Position numbers and translations under genes: made by a program. Positions 7,515 to 9,991 of a stretch of 9,991 nt of DNA are shown piece by piece. Position 1 is the stretch's first letter; every line of letters starts with the position of its first letter. The notes beneath the pieces are model-generated. The model was given only the letters and a program-made list of their open reading frames with translations. It was not told where the DNA came from and searched no databases. The DNA comes from Bacillota bacterium (lineage in GTDB: Bacteria > Bacillota > DTU065), in the NCBI GenBank assembly GCA_012842235.1, contig DUTE01000195.1:1-9991 (forward strand), written 5' to 3'.

Positions 7515-7546
7515 AAAAAAGGCTGCACCCTACGGCACAGCCTTTT
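7515..7546 (-). terminator. Rho-independent terminator of rubrerythrin
   Basis: On the minus strand AAAAGGCTGTGCC and GGTGCAGCCTTTT form a 13-base stem (two G-T wobbles) around the loop GTAG, followed by a run of T ending at 7515. It lies 13 bases after the rubrerythrin stop and separates that gene from the FtsA-like operon. The plus-strand side also has a T-rich flank (TTTTGTTTT), so it could act in both directions. Confidence 0.9.
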
Positions 7547-7559
7547 GTTTTATAAGTGT

Positions 7560-8096
7560 TTAATAGTTTTCAGCTTTAATCTCAAAATAGCTTTGTGGGT
7601 GGGCACATGCAGGACACACCTTTGGAGGTTCTAGTCCTTCATGCACATAACCACAATTGCGACAGAGCCAGCGTGCAGGCTCGTCTCTTTTGAAAACTTT
7701 TCCATCTTTTACATTTTCAGCAAGTTTAAGATAACGCAGCTCATGTTGTTCTTCTACTTCAGCCACTTCTTTGAAGAACTCAGCAATCTGCTCGAAGCCC
7801 TCTTCTCTAGCTACCTTCTCAAACTCCTTATACATGGTAGTCCACTCATAATTTTCACCGGCTGCAGCATCTCGAAGATTCTCTTCAGTATTTCCTACAA
7901 GACCAAGAAAGTTAAAGATTCTTTTGGCATGTTCTAATTCATTTCTAGACGTTTCATCAAATATACCAGCAATCTGTTCATAACCTTCCTTTTTTGCTTT
8001 GCTGGCATAAATTGTATACTTTGTTCGAGCTTGGGACTCACCTGCAAATGCGGCAAGTAAATTCTGCTCAGTCTTGCTACCCTTTAATTCCTTCAT
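7560..8096 (-). CDS. rbr: Rubrerythrin
   Basis: A non-haem iron protein that reduces hydrogen peroxide in the cytoplasm of anaerobes, using electrons from rubredoxin or NADH:rubredoxin reductase. The 178 aa show the classical two-domain order. Residues 1-135 form the four-helix diiron domain, with ligands E20 (AGES), E53 and H56 (NELEH), E81 and E84 ([10 protein letters not shown]), and E115 and H118 (EVEEQHE). Residues 140-178 form the rubredoxin-like FeS4 domain with C145, C148, C161 and C164 (CRNC and CPAC). All expected metal ligands are present, so it should be functional. AGGAGGG (8104-8110) is seven bases before the ATG. It is monocistronic: a hairpin lies upstream and a terminator follows. 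A palindrome in the promoter region suggests peroxide- or iron-responsive control. Confidence 0.97.
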   Translation of the reverse strand: MKELKGSKTEQNLLAAFAGESQARTKYTIYASKAKKEGYEQIAGIFDETSRNELEHAKRIFNFLGLVGNTEENLRDAAAGENYEWTTMYKEFEKVAREEGFEQIAEFFKEVAEVEEQHELRYLKLAENVKDGKVFKRDEPARWLCRNCGYVHEGLEPPKVCPACAHPQSYFEIKAENY

Positions 8097-8124
8097 AATA
8101 AATCCCTCCTAGGAATAATTACTA

Positions 8125-8141
8125 TATCATTTATAATGATA
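8125..8141 (-). promoter_or_regulatory. Fur/PerR-like palindromic operator candidate before rubrerythrin
   Basis: TATCATTTATAATGATA is a perfect inverted repeat (TATCATT, three central bases, AATGATA) located 29-45 bases before the rubrerythrin ATG. It contains TTATAAT (8131-8137), one full half-site of the PerR box TTATAATNATTATAA, but the other half is poor. On the minus strand TTGTGG precedes the palindrome, and TATAGT (8128-8123) overlaps its edge 15 bases on, so a bound protein would block a promoter here. PerR control of rubrerythrin is known in clostridia; the assignment here is inference. Confidence 0.4.
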
Positions 8142-8142
8142 C

Positions 8143-8177
8143 CACAAAATCTCTGGTGTAAAACCAGAGATTTTGTG
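8143..8177 (-). terminator. Long hairpin between the secreted protein and rubrerythrin genes
   Basis: CACAAAATCTCTGGT and its perfect complement form a 15-base stem around the five-base loop GTAAA, 19 bases after the stop codon of the 8197-8925 gene. In the minus direction the inner stem TCTCTGGT/ACCAGAGA is followed by TTTTGT, giving a usable terminator. In the plus direction the full stem is followed by six T residues (8178-8183), which is the stronger terminator form. It is probably bidirectional and ends the secreted-protein transcript before rubrerythrin. Confidence 0.7.
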
Positions 8178-8196
8178 TTTTTTGTAAATTAATGCT

Positions 8197-8925
8197 CTAC
8201 TTCATAGCATTAGGAGAGAGATATTCAACAATATTGATAAAAAGCTTACCAAAATTAGGATCATCTAAATAAAGGGGTGTACTAATTGGAAAAGTTACAT
8301 AGATACACCCTTCATTTTCTATAATACAAGCATTTTTCTCATCTGCTTGGCTAGGAGTATACTTATCTGCATTAGTCCAAGTTGCAAGTTCTTCACCTTG
8401 GTTGAGTGTGACAAGTTGAGTACTACTGCTAATATTATCAATACCATCTTTGGGAAGATCCTTAAATATTTTGTGTGATTCAAATAAGATGTATTTATGT
8501 TTGTCCTTTTCGTTTGTCCATCTTTCCCAAGTCACCCCAAAGAGATCAGCTAATTGAAAAGAAGTAAGTGAACCATCTTCTTTTCTTAAAGAAGCTGAAA
8601 AACATGCAAACAGTTTCCCACCACGATCTACAAAATCAAAGTAGGCATCTATTTCATCTTCACCCATAACAGCATTGTCGGGAAGGATTGCTGCCTCGTA
8701 ATTTTTCAAAGCTCCATCCTCAACATCTAGATCAGTAATTATATCAAATGTAGCAAATTCAGAAAGCCAATTTTTTAAATACTCAAAATCAGAAGGATAG
8801 TTGGGATAATTAACTGGTTTGTCCATTGTTTTGAAAGACTGCACTAAAGCTAAAGGTTTCTTAGCCAAAGCTACTCCCGAAACTAGCATCAAAAGAATTA
8901 GCATTGAACAAAAAAATCTTTTCAT
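8197..8925 (-). CDS. Secreted protein with possible GATase1/beta-galactosidase-trimerisation-like fold
   Basis: Residues 1-21 are a clear signal peptide (MKRFF, a Leu/Met-rich core, then GVALA before KK), so the mature 221-aa protein lies outside the membrane. The mature part reads as an alternating alpha/beta domain: a strand (KPLALVQSF), a helix carrying DFEYLKNWLSEF, a strand (FDIIT), then NYEAAILPDNAVMGEDEID, a helix and RGGKLFACFSAS (101-112). This order resembles the glutamine-amidotransferase-like fold found in beta-galactosidase trimerisation and ThuA-like domains. The usual nucleophile elbow GxCxG is not present (ACFSAS instead), so enzymatic activity is doubtful and a binding or structural role is likelier. 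AGGAGGG (8935-8941) is about nine bases before the ATG. The gene stands alone, ended by a hairpin and divergent from the secreted protein at 9310. The fold call is tentative; the function is unknown. Confidence 0.85.
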   Translation of the reverse strand: MKRFFCSMLILLMLVSGVALAKKPLALVQSFKTMDKPVNYPNYPSDFEYLKNWLSEFATFDIITDLDVEDGALKNYEAAILPDNAVMGEDEIDAYFDFVDRGGKLFACFSASLRKEDGSLTSFQLADLFGVTWERWTNEKDKHKYILFESHKIFKDLPKDGIDNISSSTQLVTLNQGEELATWTNADKYTPSQADEKNACIIENEGCIYVTFPISTPLYLDDPNFGKLFINIVEYLSPNAMK

Positions 8926-8941
8926 CTTTGTTAACCCTCCT

Positions 8942-9122
8942 ACCTACATAATCTATTACCTTATTGCCCGCATGTATATAATTCCTCAAAAAACTTTTTT
9001 TACCTGCTTTATTATGCTCATATCTATTATTCTTCACTTTTTAAAAAAGGATTTTAGAGTAAATCGGCGAATCATTCTGTTATATAACAATGTTTTTATT
9101 TAACATCTATACCTTTAATACT
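8942..9122. other. First half of the divergent intergenic region
   Basis: This AT-rich stretch should contain the minus-strand promoter of the 8197-8925 gene, but no box pair is convincing; the sequence GAATTATATAC (minus strand, around 8980) is the nearest to a -10. A perfect 12-base palindrome lies at 9078-9089. TTTAAT (9114-9119) on the plus strand could be a -10 for the structured element that follows, but its -35 is poor. No gene is supported. Confidence 0.4.
9078..9089. repeat. Perfect 12-base palindrome TGTTATATAACA
   Basis: TGTTATATAACA equals its own reverse complement. It lies 150 bases from the minus-strand gene and 220 bases from the plus-strand gene in the divergent region, where an operator for a dimeric regulator would be expected. 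In AT-rich DNA such a palindrome can arise by chance. Confidence 0.4.
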
Positions 9123-9182
9123 TACTTCCTAAATCATTTATAGGCCCCCCTATATTAGCTTATTGCTCTGTTTTAGGAAGTA
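9123..9182 (+). other. Nested hairpin element, possible leader or small RNA structure
   Basis: TACTTCCTAAA (9123-9133) pairs perfectly over 11 bases with TTTAGGAAGTA (9172-9182). Inside it TATAGG / CCTATA (9139-9154) forms a second hairpin with a CCCC loop. A terminator-like hairpin follows six bases later. The combination (closing stem, inner hairpin, terminator, then a gene) is the general layout of a cis-acting leader, but I match it to no known riboswitch class. A short independent RNA or a palindromic DNA repeat is also possible. Confidence 0.45.
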
Positions 9183-9188
9183 TCTTTC

Positions 9189-9226
9189 TCAAACTGGCAG
9201 ATTATTCTCTGCCAGTTTGACTTTTT
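9189..9226 (+). terminator. Plus-strand terminator-like hairpin upstream of the 9310 gene
   Basis: TCAAACTGGCAGA (9189-9201) and TCTGCCAGTTTGA (9208-9220) form a perfect 13-base stem with loop TTATTC, followed by CTTTTTG. The minus-strand flank is GAAAG, so it is directional. No plus-strand gene precedes it in the window, so it most likely ends a short RNA or acts as an attenuator 83 bases before the gene start at 9310. Confidence 0.75.
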
Positions 9227-9242
9227 GTCAAAATATTCATAA

Positions 9243-9292
9243 CTTAGAAGTAGAAAGAGTAACCTTAACTTATATTCGTGGTCTTAGAAGTA
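9243..9292 (+). repeat. Direct repeat CTTAGAAGTA, two copies 40 bases apart
   Basis: CTTAGAAGTA occurs at 9243-9252 and again at 9283-9292, just upstream of the Shine-Dalgarno site. A close relative, TTAGGAAGTA, is the 3' arm of the hairpin element (9173-9182), and its reverse complement is the 5' arm. The even 40-base spacing and position could reflect operators or alternative RNA pairing. Confidence 0.4.
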
Positions 9293-9297
9293 TGCTT

Positions 9298-9312
9298 GGA
9301 GGGATGATTGTG
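9298..9312 (+). promoter_or_regulatory. Ribosome binding site that decides a GTG start
   Basis: GGAGGG (9298-9303) lies six bases before GTG (9310-9312). The in-frame ATG at 9304 touches the Shine-Dalgarno site and cannot use it. Upstream in-frame ATGs at 9163 and 9292 have no ribosome binding site, and translation from 9163 would pass through the terminator hairpin. From GTG the protein begins with a textbook signal peptide. Confidence 0.8.
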
Positions 9313-9984
9313 AAAACAAAAAACTTTTTTTTCCCGATATTGATAGTTTTAATAATCTCTAGTCTGGCTTTAGCGGCAATAGACCTTACTGATCCTACTC
9401 AAACAGGGTCTTACACTCCTTCTCCTGCACCGGTGTTAGGTAATCGATATGTAGAGGGAACTGTCTATACAACATCTGGTCAACCTCTTCGAAATGGAAA
9501 AATATATATTTCTGTAGGTACCAAAATATACGAAACCTACAGTGATGTTCAAGGTTTTTTTAGGCTAAGCTTACCTTTAGGTGAACTACCTAAAATGATT
9601 GTGCTTCAAGTAGAAAAAGAAGGGTATGTACCAGATCATCGCGTCTACTACTCAAGTAGCTTAGGTCAAGAAAGATATACATTTCAACTATCTCCTGTAA
9701 CAAGTAACTATATTTTAATTGATCCTAAACTTCATCATCTTGGCGACGATCTGTATTCTGGTATTGCTAATTCACAGTTTCAGTTACCAACAGAAGGAAC
9801 TAAATACCAAACAACCTTTAATCTACCAATACCACCTGGACAAATCGAAAGGGCTATCTTACGTATTACTGTAAAAGGGGCTGAAGAAAATAACCCTATA
9901 GAAATAAATGGTAAAAGAGTCGGCTATTTGCGCCTAAATAACAACTTTGGCAACTCTGGCGAATGGCACTTCTTAGTGTGTTAA
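9310..9984 (+). CDS. Secreted protein with carboxypeptidase regulatory-like domain, probably 3'-frameshifted
   Basis: The first residues (MKTKNFFF, a hydrophobic core, then LALA before AID) form a signal peptide cleaved near residue 22, so the protein is exported. About residues 40-135 match the carboxypeptidase regulatory-like (beta-sandwich) pattern: VEGTVYTTSGQPLRNGKIYI, then SDVQGFFRLSLPLG, then VEKEGYVPDHR. About residues 136-220 look like a second beta-rich module (FNLPIPPGQIERAILRITV, NPIEINGKRVGYL), reminiscent of carbohydrate-binding or surface domains with INGK hairpins. The frame stops after GEWHFLVC at 9984, in the middle of what looks like a strand. The +1 frame at the same place reads ALLSVLTG and stays open to the window end, so a one-base loss near 9975 may have cut a longer gene. 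Start is GTG with GGAGGG six bases upstream. No enzymatic motif is seen; a surface adhesion, scaffold or cell-wall role is only a guess. Confidence 0.8.
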   Translation: MKTKNFFFPILIVLIISSLALAAIDLTDPTQTGSYTPSPAPVLGNRYVEGTVYTTSGQPLRNGKIYISVGTKIYETYSDVQGFFRLSLPLGELPKMIVLQVEKEGYVPDHRVYYSSSLGQERYTFQLSPVTSNYILIDPKLHHLGDDLYSGIANSQFQLPTEGTKYQTTFNLPIPPGQIERAILRITVKGAEENNPIEINGKRVGYLRLNNNFGNSGEWHFLVC

Positions 9985-9991
9985 CAGGAAT

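Noticed and set aside
7443..7937. Plus-strand open frames of 63 and 98 codons
   Set aside because: They cross the rubrerythrin terminator or are antisense to rubrerythrin and show no recognisable protein features.
8143..8183. Orphan plus-strand terminator implying a hidden plus-strand gene
   Set aside because: The same hairpin works in the minus direction with TTTTGT after its inner stem and sits just after a minus-strand stop codon, so a bidirectional terminator explains it.
8819..9103. Plus-strand open frame of 94 codons ahead of the hairpin element
   Set aside because: It begins inside the signal-peptide region of the minus-strand gene, has no ribosome binding site, and its hydrophobic runs come from AT-rich intergenic DNA.
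9163..9309. N-terminal extension of the plus-strand secreted protein from ATG 9163
   Set aside because: It would place coding sequence through the terminator hairpin and bury the signal peptide; the GTG at 9310 has a correctly spaced GGAGGG.

Overview
The window looks like chromosomal DNA of a low-to-medium-GC member of the Bacillota, probably an anaerobic Clostridia-type lineage. The evidence is strong AGGAGG-type Shine-Dalgarno sites before nearly every gene, a two-domain rubrerythrin, a hexameric-type glutamate dehydrogenase, an FtsA-like actin-fold ATPase and several short secreted proteins. The species cannot be named from the sequence. No tRNA, rRNA, CRISPR array, insertion sequence or phage gene was found.

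Layout: positions 24-8925 carry genes only on the minus strand; the last gene (from 9310) is divergent on the plus strand. Reading the minus strand in the direction of transcription, there is a secreted protein of unknown function with a possible glutamine-amidotransferase-like fold (8925-8197). Rubrerythrin (8096-7560) follows, with a palindromic Fur/PerR-like site in front and its own terminator. Next is a tight four-gene operon (7456-2605): an FtsA-like protein with a long C-terminal tail of repeated beta-grasp-like units, deoxyribose-phosphate aldolase (deoC), pyrimidine-nucleoside phosphorylase (pdp) and an unrecognised exported protein. Glutamate dehydrogenase (2511-1264) comes after a 93-base gap holding a candidate extended -10 promoter, and ends in a strong terminator. 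A gene-free stretch of about 490 bases precedes a secreted N-acetylmuramoyl-L-alanine amidase (770-24).

The deoC-pdp pair is an ordinary deoxynucleoside salvage module: the phosphorylase releases (deoxy)ribose-1-phosphate from pyrimidine nucleosides, and the aldolase splits deoxyribose-5-phosphate to glyceraldehyde-3-phosphate and acetaldehyde. A phosphopentomutase is needed between the two steps and is not in this window. What is unusual is that the pair is sandwiched, with overlaps or very short gaps, between the large FtsA-like/beta-grasp protein and an orphan exported protein. A candidate sigma-H-type promoter lies in front of the FtsA-like gene.

The divergent region 8926-9309 is the other notable area. 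It holds a perfect 12-base palindrome, a nested hairpin element (9123-9182), a plus-strand terminator-like hairpin (9189-9226) with no plus-strand gene before it, and repeats of TTAG(G)AAGTA leading up to the Shine-Dalgarno site of a secreted regulatory-like-domain protein. That gene's reading frame stops abruptly at 9984 in a way that suggests a frameshift.
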